A stretch of 9,622 bases of DNA. Origin: Victivallales bacterium (GTDB taxonomy: Bacteria > Verrucomicrobiota > Lentisphaeria > Oligosphaerales > Oligosphaeraceae). The DNA is taken from assembly GCA_017615955.1 (NCBI GenBank), contig JAFZZD010000798.1:1-9622 (forward strand). The letters run 5' to 3'. The stretch's first letter is position 1, and each line of letters begins with the position of its first letter. The notes below the pieces were generated by a model that saw nothing but the letters and a program-made list of their open reading frames with translations, ran no database searches and had not been told where the DNA came from. Position numbers and translations under genes: made by a program. Below are positions 1 to 5,456 of the stretch, piece after piece.

Positions 1-133
1 AGCGGCTCCGAGAGTATCCAGCGGCTCCGAGAGTATCCAGCGGCTCCGAGAGTATCCAGCGGCTCCGAGAGTATCCAGCGGCTCCGAGAGTATCCAGCGG
101 CTCCGAGAGTATCCAGCGGCTCCGACAGTTTGC
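1..133. repeat. 19-bp tandem repeat (minisatellite), cut by the window edge
   Basis: The unit AGCGGCTCCGAGAGTATCC occurs six times without a mismatch at 1-19, 20-38, 39-57, 58-76, 77-95 and 96-114. A seventh, decayed copy at 115-133 has three mismatches. The array starts at base 1, so more copies may lie to the left. It ends 5 nt from the stop codon of the minus-strand GpsA-like gene and therefore lies in that gene's 3' flank. The period is not a multiple of three. There is no unique spacer between copies, so it is not a CRISPR array. A role as VNTR or transcript-end structure is possible, but nothing in the sequence shows it. Confidence 0.95.
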
Positions 134-138
134 GGCGG

Positions 139-1185
139 CTACTTCCTCCATTGTGTGAACGTGTCCCAGGGGATGTTTACTGGGGTCTTGCGGGATATGA
201 TGTCGTCCACATGCATCAGGAAGGGGAAGTTTTCAAGATTTACCTTGCCCTTTTCCGCCTGTATCCTGAGTGCTCGTGCCACACGTTTCGCCACTACCAG
301 TGATTCCAGTGTCACGCCCTGGAGTTTTTCCAATGCCTGGTCTATGTCGTATCCTTCGCCGAGAAGGATGCCCACCTTGCGTGTCCTGCCGCCATATACC
401 GTGACATACAGGTCGCCTATGCCGACCATGAAGCTGTCCTTGGTGCCACCCTGCATTCGTACCAGCAGATCCATTTCCCTGCTTGCCTGAAGGAACGCTG
501 CGGCCTGGGAATTGTAGTGGATTTCGTTTTCGTTTCCGCTTTTGCGTATGTTTTCGCCAATGGTGAGGGCGATGCCCAGGGCATATCCATTCTTCAATGC
601 CACGGCAGCCTCCACGCCGATCACGTCATCGGTTAGGATTGCGTGGTAGTAGTTTGTAGCCATGGCGTTTCGCATCATTTCCAGGGCGGCTCTGTCCTTG
701 CCGCAGAACGCCACCAGGGACTGGTCATGGGCCACCAGCTCATAGCTGGTGCATGGGCCGCCTATGGCGCAGAGGCTGTTGGACTTGCCCAGGGCGTCCA
801 GCGTCTTGCGCCAAAGCTGGGGATAGCAGAGCAGTGTGCCGTCCGACCTGTCCTGAAGTCCCTTTGTCACCGTGAGGAATGGCACCTCATCGGGAACTAT
901 TGGCAGCACATTTTCGGAGAACCACTGCACACCGAAGGAGCTAACCCCGCCGATAATGAAGTCCACGCCCTTTATGGCGTCATTCACCTGCTCGAACTGG
1001 AAGAATGAAATGCCGTCTGGAAAGTCCCGTGTGAATTTGGGGTGCCTGTTGCATTTCTGGCAGGTGTCAATGATTTCCATGTCCAGTGGCGTGCCCACCA
1101 GTCGCACATCGTTTCCGTTTTCCCGTGCCGGGAATGCCAGGGCTGAACCCATCATGCCCGCGCCGATTATTGCGATTTTTGCCAT
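139..1185 (-). CDS. gpsA: GpsA-like NAD(P)-dependent glycerol-3-phosphate dehydrogenase
   Basis: This 348-aa cytoplasmic protein should reduce dihydroxyacetone phosphate to sn-glycerol-3-phosphate, the backbone for phospholipid synthesis. An N-terminal Rossmann domain opens with the dinucleotide motif GAGMMG (residues 8-13). TKGLQ (107-111) matches the ATKGL segment of the family, and G143-P starts the GP..(Y)EL segment. VEAAVALKN (191-199) carries the Lys expected in the active site (K198). GIGDLYVT (255-262), followed by GRTRK (266-270), matches the GLGDLvlT...SRNRRFG substrate-binding region. Length is normal for the family. The start is supported by AGGAAA, 8 nt upstream of the ATG and located in the last codons of the MgtC-like gene; the intergenic gap is 4 nt, so it is the third gene of a minus-strand operon. 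Several segments are more divergent than in textbook GpsA (for example GPCTSYE instead of GPTFAKE, and VGT instead of LWG). It could therefore be a paralogue with another substrate. The gene symbol is given on family grounds. Confidence 0.85.
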   Translation of the reverse strand: MAKIAIIGAGMMGSALAFPARENGNDVRLVGTPLDMEIIDTCQKCNRHPKFTRDFPDGISFFQFEQVNDAIKGVDFIIGGVSSFGVQWFSENVLPIVPDEVPFLTVTKGLQDRSDGTLLCYPQLWRKTLDALGKSNSLCAIGGPCTSYELVAHDQSLVAFCGKDRAALEMMRNAMATNYYHAILTDDVIGVEAAVALKNGYALGIALTIGENIRKSGNENEIHYNSQAAAFLQASREMDLLVRMQGGTKDSFMVGIGDLYVTVYGGRTRKVGILLGEGYDIDQALEKLQGVTLESLVVAKRVARALRIQAEKGKVNLENFPFLMHVDDIISRKTPVNIPWDTFTQWRK

Positions 1186-1189
1186 GTGT

Positions 1190-1912
1190 TCAGATTTCCT
1201 CTATGAATTCCACATTGTCAAGAGTTGACAATGCCTCCACAATCTCCCTGTGCTTGGCCTTCATCAGCTTGTGATGCTTTATTGTCACTTTCAGGGTGTA
1301 AACGCCTAGTCCGGTGTTGGCGTAGGCGGGGTTGAATTCTATCTCGTCCAGGTGCAGTCCGAATTCCCTGATTGTCTTGATGAAGTCCTGCAATGCGTTC
1401 TTGTTTGTGAGTTCAAGGTGCAATTCCATGTATTTTGAATGGCGTTTGAACTGCGTTTCAAGATTTGGGAACAATGCCACGCACATGATCATCGCGAAGA
1501 AGCCAATGATGGCGCTGGTGTACATGCCGAAGCCGATGCAAAGGGAGATGATGGAGTTTGACAGCAGGCAGACCGAAGTGGTAAGGCCCTTGAGCTGGTT
1601 CCTGGAGCTGAACAGCAGCGTGTTGCCGCTGATCATAGACACGCATATCAACGCGGCGGCGGACAGAAACGTGAAGGGCGCCTTCAGCACTGTCAGCGCG
1701 AATTCGTCGCATAGCGCGGCGAACACGCTGGCCACGCCAGCCAGAATGAATGTGCGCAAGCCAGCCGTATGCCTTTTGGTGGCCCGCTCGCAGCCTATCA
1801 TGGCGGACAGGAACAGCGCCATGCACACGCGCAGCAATATCGCCCCAAGGTGCATGGACTGCAATGCCCATTCGCCCATCAATGCCCCTATCAAATCGTG
1901 GTTTTCCAGCAT
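1190..1912 (-). CDS. Divergent MgtC/SapB-family inner-membrane protein
   Basis: This 240-aa protein has about five hydrophobic segments (roughly residues 22-40, 52-70, 82-101, 108-130 and 132-149) and a soluble C-terminal domain (about 160-240) of the ACT-like kind seen in MgtC. The diagnostic segment is G40-C-E-R followed by AGLRTFILAG (50-59), which matches the GLERE...AGLRTh motif; KGLTTS (108-113) matches the later RGLTTAAS motif. MgtC proteins act in magnesium-limited growth and envelope or membrane-potential homeostasis; the exact activity of this relative is unknown. The usual VSGIGFLGAG between the two motifs is replaced by VSMISGNTLLF (91-101), so it is an outlying member. The ATG at 1912 follows GAGGTGA, which overlaps the stop of the antiporter gene; the gap is 4 nt. 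Co-transcription with an antiporter suggests a shared role in ion homeostasis (inference). Confidence 0.8.
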   Translation of the reverse strand: MLENHDLIGALMGEWALQSMHLGAILLRVCMALFLSAMIGCERATKRHTAGLRTFILAGVASVFAALCDEFALTVLKAPFTFLSAAALICVSMISGNTLLFSSRNQLKGLTTSVCLLSNSIISLCIGFGMYTSAIIGFFAMIMCVALFPNLETQFKRHSKYMELHLELTNKNALQDFIKTIREFGLHLDEIEFNPAYANTGLGVYTLKVTIKHHKLMKAKHREIVEALSTLDNVEFIEEI

Positions 1913-1916
1913 TTGT

Positions 1917-3350
1917 TCACCTCATTTTCCAGTTCCGCCCACGCCTTTGCATATATTCCATAATGGAGTAGTATTCATCGTTCTCCGTGTCTGGCTCGTT
2001 CGGTATGACCTTGCTCTGTCCTTCTGCCAGGCGTTGGGATATCTTGCTCTGTATTGCGGACAGTTCCTCCTTCATCCTGCCCAGCTCGTCTTCCTCCTGT
2101 TCTTCGCCTGACTTTCTGCTGCCATAAGAGCAGGACAGGTACAGTCCCAGCTTGGCGCAGGCTGGTCCCACCAGTTCGTACAGTATGCTGGAGGACATGA
2201 TGATGGTCTGTAGTATGCCGCCAGTCTCCCCGCCGATGGTGCGGGCGCCCAGGGCTGCCAGGCCTATTGCCACGCCTGCCTGGGGTATCAGCGCAAGCCC
2301 GAGGTAGTTGCGCACCTTGTTGGATTTCCCAGTGGCCAGGCATCCCAGCCAGGCACCTGCGTATTTGCCCAGAATGCGTACGAAGAAGTACAGCACTCCG
2401 ATAAGCAGGAGGGGTTTCCCCGCAAGTGCGCTGTCTATGTGCAGCAGCGTGTCCAGCCTGAATTGCAGACCGGAGCGCACGAAGAAGAGCAGCAGAATCG
2501 GCGGTGCGAAGTAGTTCACCTGCCTGAAGAGGGCGTCATCCTCGGCCAGGTTGGTATATACCATTCCCATGGTCATGCATGCCAGCAGGGGGGACACGCC
2601 AAGTGCCGCGCCGATGCCGCACAGCGCCAGAAGCGCTGCCACTGATATGATGAGCCTGTTGTCAACCGAGCGTCTGTTTGCCACCATGAATTTCATGATG
2701 CATCCGCCAGCGCCTCCTGCCACGATCATCAGCAGGTTCAGCATGATTGGCTTCATTATGATTTGGGAGTTGACAACGTCGCCCATGAAAGCCAAGGATA
2801 TGGAGACTGCCACGGAGAAGGCGATGAGGCTCACGATGTCATCCAATGCCACCACGGAGAGCAATGTATCCACATAGTCGCCGCTGGCGTTAGTCTGGCG
2901 TATTGTCATCATTGTGGAGGCAGGTGCAGTTGCCGAGGCCAATGCAGCAAGGATTATGGAGAATGGCAGACTCAAATCCAAAATGCAGAATGTGAGTATG
3001 AACACGAACAGAGAGGCTATCAGCGATTCGAATATGGTTATGATCACCAGCTTCATGCCGTTTCTCAACAGTATGTCCAACTTGAAGAATTCGCCAGACG
3101 AGAACGCGATGAAAGCCAGGGCTATATCGGAGATGAAGTCAGTGCCCACGATTATGTTTTTGGGTATGGCATTGATGCAGCAGGGACCTAGGGCCACGCC
3201 CACAAGGATGTAGGCAGTGACATTGGGCAGGCGGAACAGCTTTGTCACCCGCGTGGCAAGGAAGCCGCCGAACAGCATGATTGCGATGGATATCACAATC
3301 GTTGCCACTGGGGACAGCCCTTCCAGGTATGTGCTGATTTGCAATGTCAT
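1917..3350 (-). CDS. CPA2-type cation:proton antiporter (Na+/H+ or K+/H+ exchanger)
   Basis: This 477-aa inner-membrane protein of the PF00999 fold exchanges a monovalent cation for protons. About 12 hydrophobic segments fill residues 14-410. RLPNVTAYILVGVALGP (40-56) is the typical lP.v.GyilaGi.lGP opening. ATAPAS (140-145) matches the unwound-helix motif, and ALDD (168-171) supplies the paired Asp residues of the ion site. LLFFVRSGLQFRLD (287-300) and GLALIPQAGVAIGLA (351-365) are late helices typical of Kef/NhaS-like members. The tail (about 412-477) is hydrophilic, rich in Glu and probably coiled-coil at 418-445. No Rossmann/RCK (TrkA-N) domain follows, unlike KefB/KefC, so regulation by nucleotide through such a domain is unlikely. 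It is the first gene of the minus operon. The ATG at 3350 has only a weak Shine-Dalgarno (GGA about 10 nt upstream). Substrate ion cannot be decided from sequence. Confidence 0.88.
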   Translation of the reverse strand: MTLQISTYLEGLSPVATIVISIAIMLFGGFLATRVTKLFRLPNVTAYILVGVALGPCCINAIPKNIIVGTDFISDIALAFIAFSSGEFFKLDILLRNGMKLVIITIFESLIASLFVFILTFCILDLSLPFSIILAALASATAPASTMMTIRQTNASGDYVDTLLSVVALDDIVSLIAFSVAVSISLAFMGDVVNSQIIMKPIMLNLLMIVAGGAGGCIMKFMVANRRSVDNRLIISVAALLALCGIGAALGVSPLLACMTMGMVYTNLAEDDALFRQVNYFAPPILLLFFVRSGLQFRLDTLLHIDSALAGKPLLLIGVLYFFVRILGKYAGAWLGCLATGKSNKVRNYLGLALIPQAGVAIGLAALGARTIGGETGGILQTIIMSSSILYELVGPACAKLGLYLSCSYGSRKSGEEQEEDELGRMKEELSAIQSKISQRLAEGQSKVIPNEPDTENDEYYSIMEYMQRRGRNWKMR

Positions 3351-3383
3351 TAGTTTTTATTCCATCTGTTAAGTACAAACATC

Positions 3384-3413
3384 ATAATTTTACGTGCTTG
3401 TTGATTTTGTCAA
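3384..3413 (-). promoter_or_regulatory. Candidate sigma-70 type promoter of the antiporter operon
   Basis: Reading the minus strand, a perfect TTGACA (complement of 3408-3413) is followed after 18 nt by AATTAT (complement of 3384-3389), 4 of 6 matches to TATAAT. Alternative -10 boxes in the same AT-rich stretch are possible. It would give a 5' leader of roughly 25-30 nt before the ATG at 3350. The assignment rests on consensus match and position only. Confidence 0.5.
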
Positions 3414-3445
3414 ATGGTATTTTTTTATTTTATCCCTGTGTTTTT

Positions 3446-3468
3446 ACGCGCGGCCATGGGCCGCGCGT
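3446..3468. repeat. Perfect palindrome, 10-bp stem with 3-nt centre
   Basis: ACGCGCGGCC, centre ATG, GGCCGCGCGT. The stem is perfect and almost entirely G/C. A T5 tract precedes it on the plus strand and no T tract follows on either strand, so it does not look like an intrinsic terminator. Confidence 0.9.
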
Positions 3469-3587
3469 CAGGACGCGTGACTGCCATTCGCCCCTTGCAG
3501 TGCGAAAAAACGTATGGAAGTCCAACATCCTGTCGCGCGGTATTAAACTGCGCATGACAACAGCCGTATGGAAACATGACGTCCTGA

Positions 3588-3608
3588 CGCGCGGCCAATG
3601 GCCGCGCG
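3588..3608. repeat. Perfect palindrome, 10-bp arms with 1-nt centre
   Basis: CGCGCGGCCA, centre A, TGGCCGCGCG. It is the sister of the palindrome at 3446-3468, with the same CGCGCGGCC arm. It lies about 30 bp upstream of the -35 box of the thioesterase promoter. No T tract follows. Confidence 0.9.
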
Positions 3609-3639
3609 GAGAACCGCGCGGAAAATAAGGCACGGCGGT

Positions 3640-3667
3640 TTGCAAAGCTGCCTATTCCGTTTATAAT
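3640..3667 (+). promoter_or_regulatory. Sigma-70 type promoter of the thioesterase gene
   Basis: TTGCAA (3640-3645, 4 of 6 matches to TTGACA), a 16-nt spacer, and a perfect TATAAT (3662-3667). The expected start near 3674 leaves a leader of about 20 nt containing the AGGAG ribosome binding site (3681-3685) before the ATG at 3695. Confidence 0.65.
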
Positions 3668-3694
3668 GCGGGCATTGGCAAGGAGTAATTAATC

Positions 3695-4438
3695 ATGATG
3701 GCAAAAGAGCAATTGCGCAAGGTGCTGGACATGCCAGTGCGCGTCAATGAATTTGGTCCAACGGGCAGGATGCATGTCCATTGCTGGTTCAACTATATGC
3801 AGCACATCGCCTCTGTTCATGCTGAGGAGATTGGCTTTGGTCTGGCTGCGTTGAAGGAGAAGGGCTTCATCTGGGTATTGTCCCGCGTGAGACTGCACAT
3901 TGAGGAAAGTCCTGCCATGGACGACATCATGCGGGTGGAGACCTATCCCAATGGCGTGGACAGGCTTTTCGCGAAGCGCCAGTTCAGGATGACGTCCGTA
4001 AAAAGCGGGCGCACACTTGGTTATGCCTCAAGCTACTGGCTGGTGGTGGACATGGAGACGCAGCGCCTGAAGACGCCGGGCGACGTGGGGGTGGATGCCA
4101 ACCTGAATGCAGAAATGCCTGACTTCTTTCCTGTGCTGGGCAGGATTGCCCCAATTGAGGCAGGGCATACCCAAGACCATGCAATCACGCACACTTGCAT
4201 TGACTTGAACCAGCATCTCAACAATGCGTACTATTGCCAGTATGGCGCGGATTGGCTGGCCGTCAATGCCGGCGATAATGCCTCAATCCGCGAAGTGCAA
4301 ATCAACTTCAACCACGCAGTCAAGGCGGGAGAGACGCTGTCCATTGGCGGCATTGTGGAAGGCAAGGCATTCTCCATTGAGGGGCAGGCGGTGGAGGCTG
4401 GAAAGAACGCCTTCCAGATGGAGGGGATGCTGGTGTAA
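3695..4438 (+). CDS. FatA/FatB-like acyl-[acyl-carrier-protein] thioesterase
   Basis: This 247-aa cytoplasmic protein of the double-hotdog acyl-ACP thioesterase family (PF01643) hydrolyses acyl-ACP and releases free fatty acid from the fatty acid synthase. The first hotdog covers about residues 12-125: VNEFGPTGRMHV, then IWVLSRVRLHIEESP (59-73), and YASSYWLVVDM (110-120) corresponding to the family's a.S.Wv.vD. The second covers about 145-247 and contains DLNQHLNN (170-177), equivalent to the DMNQHVNN active-site motif of plant FatB, so D170, N172 and H174 are the likely catalytic residues. The usual Glu in the following Y..E segment seems to be Ala here (FNHAVKAGE, 205-213). Two ATGs lie at 3695 and 3698; AGGAG at 3681-3685 favours the first (9-nt spacing). 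It has its own promoter and no tightly linked partner. In bacteria such enzymes often serve membrane fatty-acid tuning; the chain-length preference is not readable. Confidence 0.88.
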   Translation: MMAKEQLRKVLDMPVRVNEFGPTGRMHVHCWFNYMQHIASVHAEEIGFGLAALKEKGFIWVLSRVRLHIEESPAMDDIMRVETYPNGVDRLFAKRQFRMTSVKSGRTLGYASSYWLVVDMETQRLKTPGDVGVDANLNAEMPDFFPVLGRIAPIEAGHTQDHAITHTCIDLNQHLNNAYYCQYGADWLAVNAGDNASIREVQINFNHAVKAGETLSIGGIVEGKAFSIEGQAVEAGKNAFQMEGMLV

Positions 4439-4491
4439 GCTGGCGGTAAGCATTGTTTTGTTGGTGGCGAAGCGACATCCACATAAAAAAA

Positions 4492-4512
4492 CAAGAATGC
4501 CTCTTGCTTTTT
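4492..4512 (+). terminator. Weak intrinsic terminator after the thioesterase gene
   Basis: CAAGA (4492-4496), loop ATGCC, TCTTG (4502-4506), then C and T5 (4508-4512). An A7 tract precedes the stem, so on the minus strand the same hairpin is followed by T7 and is the stronger form there. The stem is only 5 bp and poor in G/C. It lies 54 nt after the thioesterase stop and overlaps a possible -35 box of the next gene. Confidence 0.35.
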
Positions 4513-4531
4513 GGAAAAAATATGGGATAAT
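4504..4531 (+). promoter_or_regulatory. Weak promoter candidate for the prepilin-like gene
   Basis: TTGCTT (4504-4509), a 16-nt spacer, and GATAAT (4526-4531, 5 of 6 matches to TATAAT). The predicted start near 4538 gives a leader of about 47 nt. The -35 half is poor and overlaps the hairpin above. It is listed because no other candidate is visible in the 146-bp gap. Confidence 0.35.
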
Positions 4532-4584
4532 TAAAACGAGAACGTGGATTGGAATTTAGATATTGCAAAAAGAGAGGTCGTTTT

Positions 4585-5379
4585 ATGAAAAAACAGTTTA
4601 CATTGATTGAATTGCTGGTTGTCATTGCGATTATCGCGATATTGGCGGCCATGCTGCTGCCGGCGCTTGCAAATGCCAGGGCCAAGGGCAAGTTGATTTC
4701 CTGCACTGCCAATGCGAAGCAGATCATGCTGGCGTTCCTTCAGTATGGCGATGACAACGAGGGCTTCATTCTTCCTCCATTGAACGACTATGCAGACAAT
4801 CATGCACAGGATAAGAATTATCGCATAATGCATGGTTTCCCCAAGTCCGTCACATATCCTTATTTCCTGTGTCCGTACCTGGGATTGACGCAGAAGGTGC
4901 CTGAAGAAAAGTACCTGACCCATGACACGGAACCCTACTGGACCTTCTATGGCGCGGAAAGGCGCGGCGTATTCTGCTGCCCCGCCTCCAGCTACACGCT
5001 GAAAACCTACGCATACACCCATTATGGCATTCCTGAATACTATGTGGGTGGTCGCAGTTCTGGTGATGGAAAGTGGGTGGATTTGCGTTATTTCCACTAT
5101 ACATCCCCTTCAATGTCTGTGCATATCGGCGATTCATCTTATGGGCAGACTAATGCCAAGGCCTTTGGCCAGGGCGATTTTACCGGATTGGATAATGCAG
5201 GCATTGCGCAAATCTGCAATGACGGCAGAAATTGGTCCCGCAACAGACATCGCGGGCGTTCAGTGTGCGGCATGGTGGATGGCCATGTGGAGAACCATAC
5301 TGAAACGGAAATGCTCGGTCTCAATGGCACTGGCTACTGGAACAACTATTTCCTGGGTCCCAAGGGCATAACCAAATGA
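4585..5379 (+). CDS. Prepilin-like secreted protein with N-terminal methylation leader and H-X9-DG motif
   Basis: This 264-aa protein has a type IV pilin/pseudopilin leader: short basic MKKQ, then F5-T-L-I-E9 and a continuous hydrophobic helix to about residue 28. Prepilin peptidase would cut before F5 and methylate it; E9 is the conserved Glu at mature position 5. The residue before the cut is Gln, not the usual Gly. [11 protein letters not shown] (30-40) matches the segment after the helix in this family. H222, nine residues, then D232-G233 form the C-terminal H-X9-DG motif of Lentisphaerota/Planctomycetota prepilin-like proteins. The body is rich in Tyr, Trp and Gly, and C131-C132 precedes P133. 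The start is set by GAGAGG (4572-4577), 7 nt before the ATG; a TTG 36 nt upstream (4549) lacks a ribosome binding site. A terminator follows, and then a heparinase-family gene. The exact role is unknown; a pseudopilus-linked surface protein acting with the neighbouring polysaccharide-degrading enzyme is an inference. Confidence 0.88.
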   Translation: MKKQFTLIELLVVIAIIAILAAMLLPALANARAKGKLISCTANAKQIMLAFLQYGDDNEGFILPPLNDYADNHAQDKNYRIMHGFPKSVTYPYFLCPYLGLTQKVPEEKYLTHDTEPYWTFYGAERRGVFCCPASSYTLKTYAYTHYGIPEYYVGGRSSGDGKWVDLRYFHYTSPSMSVHIGDSSYGQTNAKAFGQGDFTGLDNAGIAQICNDGRNWSRNRHRGRSVCGMVDGHVENHTETEMLGLNGTGYWNNYFLGPKGITK

Positions 5380-5411
5380 TTTTCCGTACATTTGAAATGA
5401 TATGAATGAAC

Positions 5412-5437
5412 AAGCCCCTCCGTCGAGGGGCTTTTTT
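5412..5437 (+). terminator. Strong intrinsic terminator between the prepilin-like and lyase genes
   Basis: AGCCCCTC (5413-5420), loop CGTC, GAGGGGCT (5425-5432), within a run of six T at 5432-5437. The 8-bp perfect stem can be extended by further A-T pairs. It lies 33 nt after the prepilin-like stop, but also only 19 nt before the ATG of the next gene, so it sits in that gene's leader if transcription starts upstream of it. Confidence 0.9.
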
Positions 5438-5456
5438 GTTTTGAAGGAGAGAAGCC

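Larger units (their letters stand above)
3446..3621. repeat. REP/MITE-like cluster: three related 30-nt units and GC-rich palindromes
   Basis: Three 30-nt units share the frame CGTATGGAA...TCCTGACGCGCGG. One lies at 3461-3490 on the minus strand, and two lie at 3511-3540 and 3565-3594 on the plus strand. Unit 3511-3540 matches each of the other two at 23 of 30 positions. Units one and three also share an exact 17-nt inverted repeat, CGTCCTGACGCGCGGCC. Each of these two runs into a GC-rich palindrome (3446-3468 and 3588-3608). CCGCGCGG is repeated at 3602-3609 and 3614-3621. The composition differs strongly from the AT-rich flank. The arrangement resembles dispersed intergenic palindromic repeats, but copies elsewhere in the genome cannot be seen from this window. 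Confidence 0.8.
3351..3694. other. Divergent intergenic region (344 bp) without a supported gene
   Basis: This gap separates the minus-strand antiporter operon from the plus-strand thioesterase gene. It holds a promoter candidate for each side (3384-3413 minus, 3640-3667 plus), separated by a GC-rich palindromic repeat cluster (3446-3621). The part next to the antiporter (3351-3445) is AT-rich. Open frames of 71 codons (minus, 3430-3645) and 94 codons (plus, 3344-3628) exist here. They are explained by stop-poor GC-rich repeats and have no convincing ribosome binding site. Confidence 0.75.

Noticed and set aside
1..133. CRISPR array
   Set aside because: The copies are directly adjacent with no unique spacers, and the 19-bp unit has no repeat-like dyad; no cas gene is present.
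1332..2111. 259-codon plus-strand frame
   Set aside because: It runs antisense to the MgtC-like and antiporter genes, which have clear family motifs and ribosome binding sites; its composition is that of a shadow frame.
3446..3468. Intrinsic terminator
   Set aside because: The stem is strong but no T tract follows on either strand; it lies between two divergent promoters where no transcript needs to end.
3344..3628. 94-codon plus-strand open frame in the same intergenic region
   Set aside because: It begins inside the antiporter gene's start region in antisense and crosses the repeat block; it has no family resemblance and no ribosome binding site.
3430..3645. 71-codon minus-strand open frame over the repeat cluster, with the repeated peptide pattern R.R..(C/D)FHT
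   Set aside because: It consists of translated palindromic repeats, lacks a ribosome binding site, and its peptide repetition follows from the 30-nt DNA units. The DNA-level repeat explains it better than a gene.
4549..4584. Upstream TTG start adding 12 residues to the prepilin-like protein
   Set aside because: No ribosome binding site precedes it, it would put an arginine-rich stretch before the leader, and the ATG at 4585 has GAGAGG at 7 nt and gives a normal MKKQFTLIE leader.
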